A stretch of DNA of 64,000 bases from Methanosarcina barkeri str. Wiesmoor (GCF_000969985.1 NZ_CP009526.1:4216001-4280000), one strand, 5' to 3'; shown: positions 48,104-59,739, counted from the stretch's first letter. The notes: generated from the letters alone by a model not told the origin. Program-made: numbers and translations.

Positions 48104-49054
48104 TTATTCGTGTAAATCATTTGAGTCGCACGAATCTCTCGAAAGCTGCATGAGCGCCTCATCAGCAAGTTTCTTTCCGCCCATATGTACAAGACTGCTC
48201 CCTAGTTCCCTGGCTTTTTCAATACCTCCTGCCATAGGGATAAATTCATTTATACCAACAGTTTCCTCACCGTCAAGGGAAAGGACCTCAGCCCGCACAT
48301 GGAGTTTTTTCCGGTCAGGCATAATTTCGGCATAAGAACCTATAGGCGTGGTGCAGCCTCCTCCAAGTTCGGAAATCAGGATTCGCTCAATTTCGGTTGC
48401 AATCCTGCTGTCAGTATGGTCGAGTCTGGAAACCGCAGCTTCAGCCTCAGTTTCTGCTCTTGTGACAACTGCAATCGTACCCTGATTGGGAGAGGGACAG
48501 AAGAAATCAGGAGAAAGAATTTCTCCTTCAAGTTCCCAGCCCATGCGTTCAAGCCCCGCTTTAGCGAGCAGGATCCCGTCATATTTTCCTTCCTTCAGCT
48601 TCCTCAGCCTTGTATCAATATTGCCCCTTAAATCCTGTGTAACAAGGTCAGGCCTGTAGCGTTTGATCTGGGCAGCTCTCCGAAGTGAACTGGTGCCTAT
48701 AATGGATTGTTCGGACAGCTCGTCCAGGGGGGTCCCGTCATAAGTCAACAGTAGATCAAATGGGGTGTCCCGCTTCAGAACGGCTACGGTTGGAAGTGTT
48801 GGTGGGCGAATCGTTGGCATATCCTTCATGGAATGGACAGCGATATCTATTTTTCCTTCAAGCATAACTTCGTCCAGTTCCCTGACAAAAGCCCCAACTC
48901 CGCTTGATACTGCGTGTAAAGGCCGGTCAGTAAACCGGTCTCCGCTGGTTTTTATAATTTTCAAGCTGGTTTCAACGCCCTTTGCTTTCAAAAGGCGTGC
49001 AACAGTCTCGGCCTGGGCAAGTGCAAGCTGGCTGCCCCGCGTACCTATAATCAT
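48104..49054 (-). CDS. hemC: Hydroxymethylbilane synthase (porphobilinogen deaminase)
   Basis: 316 residues. It condenses four porphobilinogens to hydroxymethylbilane. Visible are IIGTRGSQLALAQAETVA at the start, AVHSMKDMPT, IGTSSLRRAAQIKRYRPDL, and the Cys that carries the dipyrromethane cofactor in LGGGCTTPIGSYAEI near residue 240. The start has GAGG seven bases upstream. It follows hemL by 48 bases and is the last heme gene of the cluster. No uroporphyrinogen-III synthase (hemD) follows it here. Confidence 0.96.
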   Translation of the reverse strand: MIIGTRGSQLALAQAETVARLLKAKGVETSLKIIKTSGDRFTDRPLHAVSSGVGAFVRELDEVMLEGKIDIAVHSMKDMPTIRPPTLPTVAVLKRDTPFDLLLTYDGTPLDELSEQSIIGTSSLRRAAQIKRYRPDLVTQDLRGNIDTRLRKLKEGKYDGILLAKAGLERMGWELEGEILSPDFFCPSPNQGTIAVVTRAETEAEAAVSRLDHTDSRIATEIERILISELGGGCTTPIGSYAEIMPDRKKLHVRAEVLSLDGEETVGINEFIPMAGGIEKARELGSSLVHMGGKKLADEALMQLSRDSCDSNDLHE

Positions 49055-49102
49055 ATAGAATCCTCGTTTTCAAAGATGTAAATCCGTTTAAAATAAATCC
49101 GC

Positions 49103-50377
49103 TTAAAGATTTTCGGTGTATGCTTTAAGGGTTTTTTCGATGTCCTCTTCACTATGGGCTGCGGAGACAAAGTTGGTTTCAAACTGCGAGGGAGGGAGGA
49201 AAATTCCGCTTGCAAGCATCCTGTGGAAGAAAGCAAGGTAACCCTCCTTATCGCACTTCAGGGCTTCCTGATAGTTGTGAGGTTCGGCTCCAAAGAAAAT
49301 CTTGAACATTGAAGCAATTCCGCATACACTGTAATCAATCCCTTCGTCCTCAACAATTTCTGTAAGTACAGCCCGTATGTAATCGCCTTTCGAATTAACT
49401 TTTTCGTGGATCTTTTCCTGTTCCAGATAGTCAAGCACTGCAATTCCCGCCGCTATGGAACACGGGCTTCCGCTGAAAGTTCCTGCCTGGTAAACCGGGC
49501 CGGATGGTGAGATCATTTCCATGATTTCACGCTTTCCTCCAAAAACTCCTATAGGCAGTCCCCCACCCACGATCTTTCCAAGGGTGGTCATATCAGGCAC
49601 GATCCCGAAGTATTCCTGTGCTCCTCCCATTGCGAGCCTGAATCCGGTGATAACCTCATCGAATATAAGAAGCACGTCGTTTTCCAGGGTAAGCTTTCTG
49701 AGTTCTTCCAAGTATCCGGGCAGGGGAGTTATCGGACCTATGTTTCCAAGCACTGGCTCTATGATAACTGCAGCCAGCTCATCTCTGTTTTTCTCCACAA
49801 GCCCTGTCATTGCTTCGATATCGTTATACGGAGCTTGCAAAGTGTATTTTGTGAAATCTGCAGGTATTCCCAGAGAATCGGGTTCTCCGAGAGTTGTAGC
49901 TCCTGAACCTGCTTTTACCAGCACCGCATCATGAGCTCCATGAAATCCGCCTTCAATTTTAATGAATTTGTTTCTGCCCGTAAAGCCGCGGGCAAGTCGA
50001 AGGGCACTCATCGTGGATTCAGTTCCCGTAGACACGAAGCGGAGCATATCGATACTGGGATAATACCCTGCAATTTTCTCGGCAAGGTTTACTTCAAGCT
50101 CGGTAGGGGTCCCGTAGAGCCAGCCTTTGTCGAGCTGGGCTTTAATAGCTTCTTTTATCACAGGGTGATTGTGCCCGAGGAGAGCAGGGCCATAAGCCAG
50201 GCAGTAATCGATGTATTCGTTCCCGTCAAGATCCTTTATTTTTGAACCATTAGCTGATGCCGTATAGAACGGATAGGGTTTTATTGCGCGTACAGGGCTG
50301 CTTACCCCACCTGGAATAAGGGTCTTTGCTTTCTCATACATTTGTCTGGATTTCTCAAGTGTTGCCTCAGATGTCAT
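49103..50377 (-). CDS. hemL: Glutamate-1-semialdehyde 2,1-aminomutase
   Basis: 424 residues, a PLP enzyme making 5-aminolevulinate from glutamate-1-semialdehyde. Key segments are [56 protein letters not shown], and the PLP-binding Lys in [18 protein letters not shown]. Length is normal. Start has GGTGA before the ATG. The preceding gap to hemB has an eight-copy 19-bp repeat. It works directly after HemA, and the two enzymes usually form a complex. Confidence 0.96.
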
Positions 50378-50431
50378 GGAAATCTCACCGGATTGGACTG
50401 AAAATCTGTAACAGTTATTCCTAAATTGAAG

Positions 50432-50580
50432 TTAAGTTCTGGATTCTAAGTTAAGTTCTGGATTCTAAGTTAAGTTCTGGATTCTAAGTTAAGTTCTGGA
50501 TTCTAAGTTAAGTTCTGGATTCTAAGTTAAGTTCTGGATTCTAAGTTAAGTTCTGGATTCTAAGTTAAGATCTGGATTGA
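50432..50580. repeat. 19-bp tandem repeat, eight copies
   Basis: Unit TTAAGTTCTGGATTCTAAG; seven copies are identical and the eighth changed (TTAAGATCTGGATTGA). High identity means recent expansion. No spacers, so not a CRISPR array. Confidence 0.95.
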
Positions 50581-50589
50581 ACTTAAATT

Positions 50590-50672
50590 GCACATAGAAC
50601 TGAATTTATACTGAACCGAATTCTGTTTCATACTGAACCGAATTCTGTTTTATACTGAACTGAATTATGTTG
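50590..50672. repeat. 22-bp tandem repeat, about three copies
   Basis: Units like ACTGAACCGAATTCTGTTTC, adjoining the 19-bp array and possibly derived from related sequence. Confidence 0.75.
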
Positions 50673-50907
50673 AACTAAATTAATATTATATGGATTTTAT
50701 ATATTAATCTGCACTTTAAAGTTAAAGTGTTTTACACCTTACTGTATTACTTTTCTATCTTATAACAGAGACTCCCTCTATTAATCAGTTATTGATAAAC
50801 TTGATAGGTGTGTAAACGTGATCAGCAATAGTTTTGAAGACAGGAAAGGTGGAAAGAGGGAAAAACGGAACAAATCTGAAAAGAAGGAGCACCTGAAAAA
50901 GAGGTGC

Positions 50908-51882
50908 TTACTTCAACATGCGGGCAGCATCTTTTGCAAAGTAAGTAATGATAATATCGGCTCCTGCCCTTTTGATAGAGATGAGGGATTCGTAAATTGC
51001 TTTCTTTTCGTCAAGCCAGCCGTTAGCTGCGGCGGCTTTGATCATGGAATATTCTCCGCTTACGTTGTATGCAGCAGTTGGCATCCCATAATCCGTCTTG
51101 ACCCTGTAGATAATATCAAGGTAAGGAAGAGCTGGCTTTACAATAATTATATCTGCGCCTTCAGCCACATCAAGAGTTACTTCCCTGATAGCCTCGTCGC
51201 TGTTTGCGGGATCCATTTGATAGGTAGAACGGTCTCCGAAGGAATATCCTGACTCAGCGGCTTCTCTGAAAGGCCCATAGAAACACGAATGATATTTTGC
51301 GGCATAGGACATGATCGGAATATTCTCAAATCCGTTCATATCAAGCGCTTGTCTGATGGCTTCTACCATTCCATCCATCATACACGACGGAGCTACCATA
51401 TCAGCTCCTGCCTTTGCATGGCTCACTGCAATCTTTCCGATGACCTCAATGGTGGGGTCATTCAGGATTTCTTTCGTTTCGAAATCAACAATTCCGCAGT
51501 GTCCATGGCTTGTGTATTCACACATGCAGACGTCCGTGATCACCACAAGTTCGTCTCCAAGCTCGGCCTTAATTCTCCTGACAGCCTCCTGGACAACATC
51601 GGTTTCCCCATATGCAGAACTGCCTTCTGCGTCTTTGAATGCAGGCACTCCGAAAATGATCACTGCCGGAATCCCGAGTTCTGCAATCTCTTTTGCCTCA
51701 TTTACAACCTCAGAGAGAGGAATATTGTATATTCCGGGCATGGAAGGAATTTCAACAGCAGAATCAATAGTCTCATTCACAAAAATGGGCTGGACCAGGT
51801 CGTCTACGGATAAGGTAGTTTCACGCACAAGGTTCCTGATCTTTCCTTTTCTCAATCGTCTTAACCTGACATCTGGAAACAT
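50908..51882 (-). CDS. hemB: Porphobilinogen synthase (delta-aminolevulinic acid dehydratase)
   Basis: 324 residues; joins two aminolevulinates into porphobilinogen. The zinc-binding cysteines are present in [15 protein letters not shown] (near 117-131). Active-site lysines lie in [18 protein letters not shown] and [15 protein letters not shown]. The N-terminus [19 protein letters not shown] is normal. The start has GTGATC immediately upstream, matching the 16S rRNA tail. It lies between hemL and hemA, separated from both by tandem repeats. Confidence 0.96.
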   Translation of the reverse strand: MFPDVRLRRLRKGKIRNLVRETTLSVDDLVQPIFVNETIDSAVEIPSMPGIYNIPLSEVVNEAKEIAELGIPAVIIFGVPAFKDAEGSSAYGETDVVQEAVRRIKAELGDELVVITDVCMCEYTSHGHCGIVDFETKEILNDPTIEVIGKIAVSHAKAGADMVAPSCMMDGMVEAIRQALDMNGFENIPIMSYAAKYHSCFYGPFREAAESGYSFGDRSTYQMDPANSDEAIREVTLDVAEGADIIIVKPALPYLDIIYRVKTDYGMPTAAYNVSGEYSMIKAAAANGWLDEKKAIYESLISIKRAGADIIITYFAKDAARMLK

Positions 51883-51899
51883 TTGATCACTTCTCTGCG

Positions 51900-52110
51900 A
51901 ATTATCTGTAAATTATCTGTAAATTATCTGTAAATTATCTGTAAATTATCTGTAAATTATCTGTGAATTATCTGTAAATTATCTGTGAATTATCTGCGAA
52001 TTATCTGTGAATTATCTGTAAATTATCTGTGAATTATCTGTGAATTATCTGTAAATTATCTGTGAATTATCTGCGAATTATCTGTGAATTATCTGTGAAT
52101 TATCTGCGAA
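51900..52110. repeat. 11-bp tandem repeat, about 19 copies
   Basis: Unit AATTATCTGTA with GTG or GCG variants at the end of the unit. It fills nearly the whole hemA-hemB gap, up to the hemB ribosome binding site region. A period of 11 is close to one DNA turn, so A/T-rich tracts face one side of the helix. Confidence 0.95.
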
Positions 52111-52136
52111 TTTTTGTAGCTTCTGATTCTTTTTTA

Positions 52137-53486
52137 TTAGTTACCTTTTTCAGAAACCCTATCTGTCGCACTCTCGCAATCGGGTTTCATTTTTTCCACT
52201 TTTATTCCGCAGTCGGATTTTATTTTTTCTGCCTTTACCTTGTCTTTTTCGAGGCAGAAGATCCTTGCAGCTACATCAAGGAACTCGTCGTTTCCGAGCT
52301 CTGCGGCCTGGCGGAGAACTTTGGTAGGCTCGGCAAGAATTTTGTTTGCGATAGAATGAGTAAGGTCATCAAGCACATCGGTTTCGATTTTCCCTATAGT
52401 ATGGTAAGCACAGAGCCTGTTAACGGCTTTTTCCCTCTCCCTTATTCTCACATCGTATATTTGCTTGTAAAGATCGGAAATAATTTTATCGGCTCTCTGG
52501 CGTTTGTACTGGAGGTTTAAAAGCTTGATCTCTTCCTGAATTATAGCTTCGGCTTTTTTAGCTTCTTCTTTCCTCATTTTAAGCGTTTTCTCACTGATCA
52601 CTCTGAGATTGTCAATATTGCACAGTTTCACATTATCGAGTTCAGCAACTGATTCCTCGATATCCCTGGGATTTGCTATATCAATTAAGAGGAGTTTACG
52701 GGTTTTATCTCGTTCTTCTATGGCTTTTTCAACTATTTCCCGGGTTAAAATGTAATGAGGAGCACCTGTACCACTAATTACAACATCAGCGTTTTTAAGT
52801 TGAGTCTGGACATCATTAAGCTTGACTGCGTACCCTCCAAGTTCATAGGCAAGTTCTTCGGCTTTTTTGAAGGTACGATTAGCAATGTAGATTGCCTCGA
52901 TATCCTTTGCAGCTAGGGCCTTTGCTACAAGGACTCCTATCTCCCCTGCTCCTATCACGAGCACGGATTTTCCTGCGAGTCCATCCAGAATTTCCTCTGC
53001 AAGATCCACAGCTGCAGAACCTATGGACACCGAACCTTTATTGATCCGGGTTTCGTTGCGGATACGTTTTCCTACCTGAATAGCTTTATCAAAGGCAGTG
53101 TCAAGGATTTTTCCGGTCGTTCCTGCTTTTTTAGAATAAGCGTAGAGTTCTTTTATCTGCCCTAAAATCTGGTCTTCCCCAACAATCATAGATTCAAGCC
53201 CGCCGGCAAGCCTGAGCAGGTGTTCAAGAGATTCATCATGCCCATAGAAGTCAATAATATGGGTGGAAGCTCCCATTTCCTTTGCAAAAGAGAAAAGTAT
53301 ACTGCTACTGGGGGAAACAACATAAATTTCGACACGGTTGCAGGTTTTTAAGACAACGCATTCATGAATATATTCATGATTATACAAGTTATGGAGCAGA
53401 CCGTCCAGATCTCCGTGCCAGGCGGACTCCATTTCCTCAATTTTTGCTTTCTTATGGGATATAACCATACTTGAGATTTCTGTCAC
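52137..53486 (-). CDS. hemA: Glutamyl-tRNA reductase
   Basis: 449 residues from GTG 53486; GGAGG lies six bases upstream and the resulting start (VTEISSMVISHKKA) fits the family, so the longer 25-codon extension is rejected. It reduces Glu-tRNA to glutamate-1-semialdehyde with NADPH. The catalytic Cys is in LKTCNRVEIYVV. Other signatures: GLESMIVGEDQILGQIK, the Rossmann loop VLVIGAGEIGVLVAKAL, and the C-terminal dimerisation helix. The end has a short charged extension (KAEKIKSDCGIKVEKMKPDCE) with a near-repeat. Directly depends on gltX product. Confidence 0.96.
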   Translation of the reverse strand: MTEISSMVISHKKAKIEEMESAWHGDLDGLLHNLYNHEYIHECVVLKTCNRVEIYVVSPSSSILFSFAKEMGASTHIIDFYGHDESLEHLLRLAGGLESMIVGEDQILGQIKELYAYSKKAGTTGKILDTAFDKAIQVGKRIRNETRINKGSVSIGSAAVDLAEEILDGLAGKSVLVIGAGEIGVLVAKALAAKDIEAIYIANRTFKKAEELAYELGGYAVKLNDVQTQLKNADVVISGTGAPHYILTREIVEKAIEERDKTRKLLLIDIANPRDIEESVAELDNVKLCNIDNLRVISEKTLKMRKEEAKKAEAIIQEEIKLLNLQYKRQRADKIISDLYKQIYDVRIREREKAVNRLCAYHTIGKIETDVLDDLTHSIANKILAEPTKVLRQAAELGNDEFLDVAARIFCLEKDKVKAEKIKSDCGIKVEKMKPDCESATDRVSEKGN

Positions 53487-53926
53487 AGAGAGCCTCCGGA
53501 TAGAATGAATACAGGAATAGAGTAATAATATAAGGAGCTGTAAATTAAACTTTGTCCGCAACTCCTAAGCCTTTTTTCACAAACGAATTTTATTTACAGA
53601 TTATTTTTATTTAAAGCTTCCATTTGCAGAATATTTTGATTCAGGTCGTCTTGAGATTCATATAGCATTGAAATTTTGAGAGTACTGAGATTTTGAAGAT
53701 ACTGAGACTTTAAGATTACTGAGATTTTGAGATTACTGAGATTTTGAGATTACTGAGATTTTGAGATTACTGAGATTTTGAGATTACTGAGATTTTGAGA
53801 TTACTGAGATTTTGAGATTACTGAGATTTTGAGATTACTGAGATTTTGAGATTACTTAATTAAGGTGTACTTTGAAGGTTCTTAACGTTTATAGTTTCCG
53901 TCCAGCCTCTTTGATTCCTTTCACTT
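53487..53926. other. Gap between precorrin-2 dehydrogenase and hemA genes
   Basis: Holds the 17-bp tandem array (53683-53855) and otherwise no gene. The upstream part carries the hemA ribosome binding site; no clear TATA box decides whether hemA has its own promoter. Confidence 0.5.
53683..53855. repeat. 17-bp tandem repeat, about ten copies
   Basis: Unit TACTGAGATTTTGAGAT; the middle seven copies are identical, and copies towards the hemA side diverge. No spacers. Confidence 0.95.
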
Positions 53927-54601
53927 TTATCTGTTGGAATTTACCAGGTAACTTGAAATTATCGCGTACGCCCTTTCAGCTGCTTTTTCATAAGACTCGG
54001 AAAAACCGTTCCAAACAGTCTCGCTTTCCAGGACTTTCCACAGGATTTCTTTTCTTTCTCTTTGTTCTGCTACATGCTGCTTGAGGTAACTCCTGAGCTC
54101 ATCCTGAAGCCGGATCATATCGGAATATTCGGGAGTAACCAGGCCTTCGATCTGCTTGCGGGTATATTTTGAGACTGCAGGACTGTGCCCAAGAGTGGAA
54201 ATCCCGATTACGAGGTCTCCTCTTTTTATTACTGATGGGATTACAACACTACCTAAAGTGTCTACCTGATTAATCAAAATATCGTTCTCCCGTGCGATAG
54301 CAGTGATTTTCTGGTTAAGTTCAAAATTGCTTGTTGCGGGGATGACAAGAAAAGCTCCTGAAATTAGTCCCCTGAGCTCAGAATCCGAAGCTGTAAGTAA
54401 GTCGAGCTGAACAAGCCGCACCTGACCTGAAGTTCCGAGCTCCTGCAGGGCCTGGGAGAATTCAAGGCTGGCAACGAGGGTATCTGCACAGCCGGAAAAG
54501 AGTTTAGCTTTGCGTTCTCCAACTGAGCCTCCCCCAAAGATAACGATTTTCCTGCCAGACAGATCTAGCATAAGCGGAAGAAAATTGTTTGTTTTAGTCA
54601 T
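53927..54601 (-). CDS. Precorrin-2 dehydrogenase (siroheme synthase N-terminal type)
   Basis: 224 residues. The NAD-binding site is IVIFGGGSVGERKAKLF near residue 18, followed by the family segment VIKRGDLVIGISTLGHSPAVSKYTRKQIE. It oxidises precorrin-2 to sirohydrochlorin and may also insert iron, as CysG-N and Met8 proteins do. It lies between hemA and ahbB, so siroheme is made for the heme branch here. The stand-alone form lacks the CysG methyltransferase half; that enzyme must be encoded elsewhere. The ribosome binding site is weak. Confidence 0.9.
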   Translation of the reverse strand: MTKTNNFLPLMLDLSGRKIVIFGGGSVGERKAKLFSGCADTLVASLEFSQALQELGTSGQVRLVQLDLLTASDSELRGLISGAFLVIPATSNFELNQKITAIARENDILINQVDTLGSVVIPSVIKRGDLVIGISTLGHSPAVSKYTRKQIEGLVTPEYSDMIRLQDELRSYLKQHVAEQRERKEILWKVLESETVWNGFSESYEKAAERAYAIISSYLVNSNR

Positions 54602-54624
54602 AGCCAGGAACCTCGCAATAAAAA

Positions 54625-54678
54625 TCTTAATATCGATATTTATCTTGATATCGGAACTTATCTTAATATCGGAACTTT
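54625..54678. repeat. 18-bp tandem repeat, three copies
   Basis: Unit TCTTAATATCGGAACTTA between ahbB and the precorrin-2 dehydrogenase gene; it ends at the ahbB stop. Confidence 0.8.
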
Positions 54679-55135
54679 ACAGTCTGACCCCAGTTTTTTT
54701 GAATTCTCTTTCACTGAAAAAGAGGGTATAATCCCTAATTCCAGTAGCTTCCGAGATCCTGACAGCTACTTTTTCACAGTCCTCTGGAGTGTAAGAGTGA
54801 ACCATAGTGAACAGATTATACGGCCAGTCAGGATAGCGAGGGCGTTCATAGCAGTGTGTTACTTCGGGAAATTCAGCCATGATATTCCCTACCGTTTCGA
54901 TCTGCTCATCAGGAACATTCCAGACACACATTGCATTGGCTGTTATGCCTATGGCTCTGTGCCCGATTGAAGCCGCAAAGCGACGGATTTTCCCGGCTTT
55001 CTGGAGGTTTTTAAGCCTGTCAACAACCTCCTGTTCACTGATTCCAAGTTCAGAAGCAAATCCTTTAAAAGGAGAATGTGTGATTGGAATTCCGTCCTGC
55101 ACGAGTTTTAGCAGTTTTACATCCGTTTTATCCAT
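54677..55135 (-). CDS. ahbB: Siroheme decarboxylase subunit AhbB
   Basis: 152 residues of the Lrp/AsnC-like AhbA/AhbB family. An N-terminal helix-turn-helix (LLKLVQDGIPITHSPFKGFASELGISEQEVVDRL) is followed by RRFAASIGHRAIGITANAMCVWNVP and HCYERPRYPDWPYNLFTMVH, the conserved substrate-site region. Together with AhbA it removes two acetate carboxylates of siroheme to give 12,18-didecarboxysiroheme. It starts five bases after ahbA with AGGTGAA, indicating coupling. Although it looks like a regulator, context places it in the heme pathway. Confidence 0.93.
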   Translation of the reverse strand: MDKTDVKLLKLVQDGIPITHSPFKGFASELGISEQEVVDRLKNLQKAGKIRRFAASIGHRAIGITANAMCVWNVPDEQIETVGNIMAEFPEVTHCYERPRYPDWPYNLFTMVHSYTPEDCEKVAVRISEATGIRDYTLFFSEREFKKTGVRL

Positions 55136-55140
55136 TTATT

Positions 55141-56750
<1,610 letters not shown>

Positions 56751-56791
56751 AAATTAGCTGTTTTTATTAATAGCATTCAAAGTTTAATGAG

Positions 56792-56800
56792 ATTTATAAG
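56792..56800 (-). promoter_or_regulatory. TATA box of the heme operon
   Basis: Minus-strand CTTATAAAT, about 42-50 bases upstream of the ahbD ATG, predicts a 5' leader of roughly 18 bases. Confidence 0.45.
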
Positions 56801-56880
56801 TTAACGATAATTAGAATGTTAAACTTCTAGCTTGAAGACCGAATATAGTAGTCCAGATTATTTTACCGGAAAATTCTCAG

Positions 56881-56980
56881 ATTACCTGGATTTTCTCAGA
56901 TTACCTGGATTTTCTCAGATTACCTGGATTTTCTCAGATTACCTGGATTTTCTCAGATTACCTGGATTTTCTCAGATTAA
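56881..56980. repeat. 19-bp tandem repeat, five copies
   Basis: Unit ATTACCTGGATTTTCTCAG, five identical copies, then a partial. It lies about 80 bases upstream of the ahbD TATA box. Confidence 0.95.
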
Positions 56981-57260
56981 GATTTGAAATATTGGATTTA
57001 AAACTTGAAAAGTCATATTAATAAAGTAATATTAATATTCTGCCATTTCAAAAGAAAAATTGCAAAAAGAACAATATCTAATGTTTAGAGTATTTACTCC
57101 ATTCAGACCCATTGACAATTCGTTTCCAAGTCTAATCCTGTTGAACGAAATAATGAACACAAATACAATTACTGGAAAACGTATACTTAATAGCTTGCAA
57201 GTTTATCAATTAATGAAAAAAGCAATCAGTTTAAGTTCCAAAAAAATGGACTAAAATCTC

Positions 57261-57743
57261 TTACTTTTTTTTCCCGTGAACTGGACATTTATCCCTGGTC
57301 TCTGGGGAGCAGAACACATATTCTCCGGTTTGGACGAAATACCTGAAATGTTCTATACAGATCTTTGGCTCTTCTTTTTGATCTGTAAATTCCACGAATT
57401 TTTTAAATATTTGTGCCGTTTTTGGATTAAGGATATGCTCAATCTTACAGGCATCTTCTTCTGCTATTGTTTTATCAACTCCAAGATGCATGAGAAATTC
57501 TTTGAGCATGCCATATGTCTCTTTAGTCTTATGCGCGATTTCTGTTCCTTTTTCTGTAAGGGTTACCCCTCCGTATTTCTCATAATTTATGTAACCTTCC
57601 TTATCGAGTTTTTTGAACATGCCTGTTACAGTCGATGGGCCGAGTTCCAGCTCTTTAGCTACATCTTTAACTTTGGCATATCCTTTCTCTTCAACAATTG
57701 AAGCGATAATCTTCAGGTAATCTTCATCTCTTTCCGTTGTCAT
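57261..57743 (-). CDS. DtxR/MntR-family metal-dependent regulator
   Basis: 160 residues from ATG 57743; a TTG three codons earlier is possible. The winged helix (about 3-60: DYLKIIASIVEEKGYAKVKDVAKELELGPSTVTGMFKKLDKEGYINYEKYGGVTLTEKG) is followed by the dimerisation and metal-binding domain with EEDACKIEHIL and a Cys/His-rich C-terminus (CIEHFRYF, FCSPETRDKCPVHG). It should repress iron or manganese genes when metal is ample. A perfect palindrome in its own promoter suggests autoregulation. Heme genes lie downstream and feoB about 6 kb upstream. Confidence 0.88.
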   Translation of the reverse strand: MTTERDEDYLKIIASIVEEKGYAKVKDVAKELELGPSTVTGMFKKLDKEGYINYEKYGGVTLTEKGTEIAHKTKETYGMLKEFLMHLGVDKTIAEEDACKIEHILNPKTAQIFKKFVEFTDQKEEPKICIEHFRYFVQTGEYVFCSPETRDKCPVHGKKK

Positions 57744-57768
57744 AAAACTCAAACCTTTTTTTGCGTAC

Positions 57769-57792
57769 CGAATATTATTCGATTTTTATATT
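57769..57792 (-). promoter_or_regulatory. DtxR-family operator candidate and TATA box
   Basis: CGAATATTATTCG (57769-57781) is a perfect 13-base palindrome. It sits just downstream of a TATA-like AAATATAAAA (57783-57792, minus strand), where a bound repressor would block transcription of the regulator gene. Confidence 0.5.
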
Positions 57793-58065
57793 TAATTATG
57801 CAGAAAAGGCATATAAGGATACTGTATGGAATGGATGATATCTATATAAACAATAGTTTTAAGTACCTTCCTCAAATTCAAGGGAAAATTTTCTAACCAG
57901 AAAAATATGAAACAATTTTATCATACAGTTATGATGTTGAATATGTCTTTTGAGTATGTTTTTTAGACTTAGTTAAATTCTTATGTTTTCAGTGAATATA
58001 TGGAATTTACGTTTTACTCATGCAATTTGAAGGGGATACATTTTTAATGTTATTAAAAATTAAAA

Positions 58066-58203
58066 GTTAAACAAAGGGAAATTAGTTGAACAAAAGGAGA
58101 ATTAGTTAAACGAAGTTAGTTAAACAAAGGGAAATTAGTTGAACAAAAGGAGAATTAGTTAAACGAAGAGAAATTAGTTAAACAAAGGGGAACTAGTTGA
58201 ACA
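58066..58203. repeat. Composite approximately 19-25-bp tandem repeats
   Basis: About seven alternating units around AAATTAGTTGAACAAAAGG and GAATTAGTTAAACGAAG. Confidence 0.8.
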
Positions 58204-58944
58204 GGGAATTGAAACTTGAATAAAAAAGAATGTTCTATTGAAATTTTTCCTGTACATGACCTTACATCTGAAATATTTCTAAAGTATTCTCCGGCAATAG
58301 CCAGATAAGTGCTTTTAAAAGGAGTAAATCCTGTTTTTCAGCAATACTTTTGTAAACACGTTTTTATCTTCAGATATGACTGCTTATTCTGTGTTACTCT
58401 TCTCCTATTTCTTTTCTGAATTCGATGTAATCTCTCTCGACTTCTTCCAGTTCATATTCCATATTATATCACTGTCCTTAAACACAAATTTAGAGACGTT
58501 TATTCCTGAAGAGACAATTTAGGAGATACAGCAGTGTAGAAGTTCTAATGGAGGAAGATACAGGGTGGATTTCTTCCGGGAGTGTTCAAGTGTAGGAGGC
58601 ATCACTGTCCTGTTCTTCCTTTCCATTGATTCTGAAGAGTTCAAAAGCTTATGTTTGAAACCTGTTGCCCTAAAATTCTAAACTGCGGAGTAAATTTTTT
58701 AGTTTTTGATCCTATATGGTGATTCACTTATTGGTCTATTTGCCAGCATTTGTTCAGGAGGAACTTTAGCTATTGAACTCTACAGTTTTCATTTATCGTT
58801 TTCTCTTTTTTCTCTGTTTACCCACTCTCCTTTTTTGAGTTAATATATAAGCTGCACGTTGAAATAGAGCTTTTTTGAAATATCCTTATATCTGCATTTT
58901 GCAAGACTCGGTACGGAAAGAATGGAACGAAATCGTTGCCTTAA

Positions 58945-59020
58945 GCATTTCAACGTGCCCAATTTTTTCACTATTTAGTAAACCTTCCAGCGTTTATTTA
59001 AGCTGTTGAATACTCTATTC
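58945..59020 (-). pseudogene. Fossil fragment similar to the FeoC-like gene
   Basis: TTTCAACGTGCCCAATTTTT and the following bases match, with one insertion, the region of the FeoC-like gene at 62403-62466 (TTTCAACATGCCCCATTTTT). The frame is broken, so only a remnant of a second winged-helix gene remains. Confidence 0.45.
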
Positions 59021-59330
59021 CGAGATTTCGGGCTTCATAGGTACCGTTTAGAAATTTTCTAATGTTTCAGTGACACAAATTTACTGTAAATCAAAATTAA
59101 ATTTTTGAGTAAGGGTTGTGGTCTGTTCTTCATATATGGAGTCTGTTTAGATTTTTTTGATTTTACAGAAAAATTGGCACACTGCTCGGGGTATTTATTT
59201 CACAGCTTATCTTTTAACCGCTTTCTAAGTTACATTTTACTAACTTAATATTTAGGCAATATTTGACAGATAACTTTTTTTAAGAAGCATACAAGAAGTT
59301 GAGTTAATTTCTCTGTGTTTCAATAATTTT

Positions 59331-59345
59331 CATTTTCACCTCCAT
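59331..59345 (-). other. Perfect ribosome binding site before a nine-codon frame
   Basis: Minus-strand GGAGGTGAAAATG is followed by MKIIETQRN and a stop. Probably the start of a gene whose body was lost; a very short translated peptide cannot be excluded. Confidence 0.3.
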
Positions 59346-59739
59346 TTCACCAATAGATAGATATATCGTTCAGCTTGAACTTGCCAGGTTCTTCAATACC
59401 TCTGTAATGATGTTTTTTGGTTACGATCAATACAGTTTCCAAAAAATATCCATACAAAGAAGCCATCTATGAGAATTTTATATTAGCAATATGGATTTTT
59501 GGCCCGTTTCCCAGCGTGTTGAATTCTATATCTATTTTTGGTTTTTCACATTACAATAATATATTTTGTCTTACTAATTTTTGCTACATATGTGAAATTA
59601 ACTGGATAATATATATAATTTTCGGATATACGAAAATTATACTTAACTATAAATTATTATTGTTAAAATCAACTTTATTTGTATTAACGAAATAACTTTA
59701 AACATTCTACCAGAACTTCAATATATTCTATTAACTATA

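Larger units (their letters stand above)
50378..50907. other. hemB-hemL intergenic region
   Basis: Mostly the 19-bp and 22-bp tandem repeats, then AT-rich DNA. TTATATGGATTTTATATATTAA (50688-50709) could hold a TATA box giving hemL its own promoter. Confidence 0.5.
56751..57260. other. Upstream region of ahbD
   Basis: Contains the ahbD TATA box and a 19-bp repeat array. The 64-codon plus-strand frame at 57060 has no ribosome binding site and no recognisable features, so it is not called. Confidence 0.5.

Noticed and set aside
53487-53561. Longer hemA start at 53561
   Set aside because: The GTG at 53486 has GGAGG at ideal spacing and gives the expected TEISSMVISHKKA start.
50432-53855. Possible CRISPR arrays at the heme-region repeats
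   Set aside because: The units are contiguous with no spacers and have different lengths; no cas genes are present.
59417-59695. 92-codon AT-rich plus-strand frame
   Set aside because: Rich in Phe/Ile/Tyr from AT-rich DNA, no ribosome binding site, no domain pattern; treated as noise.
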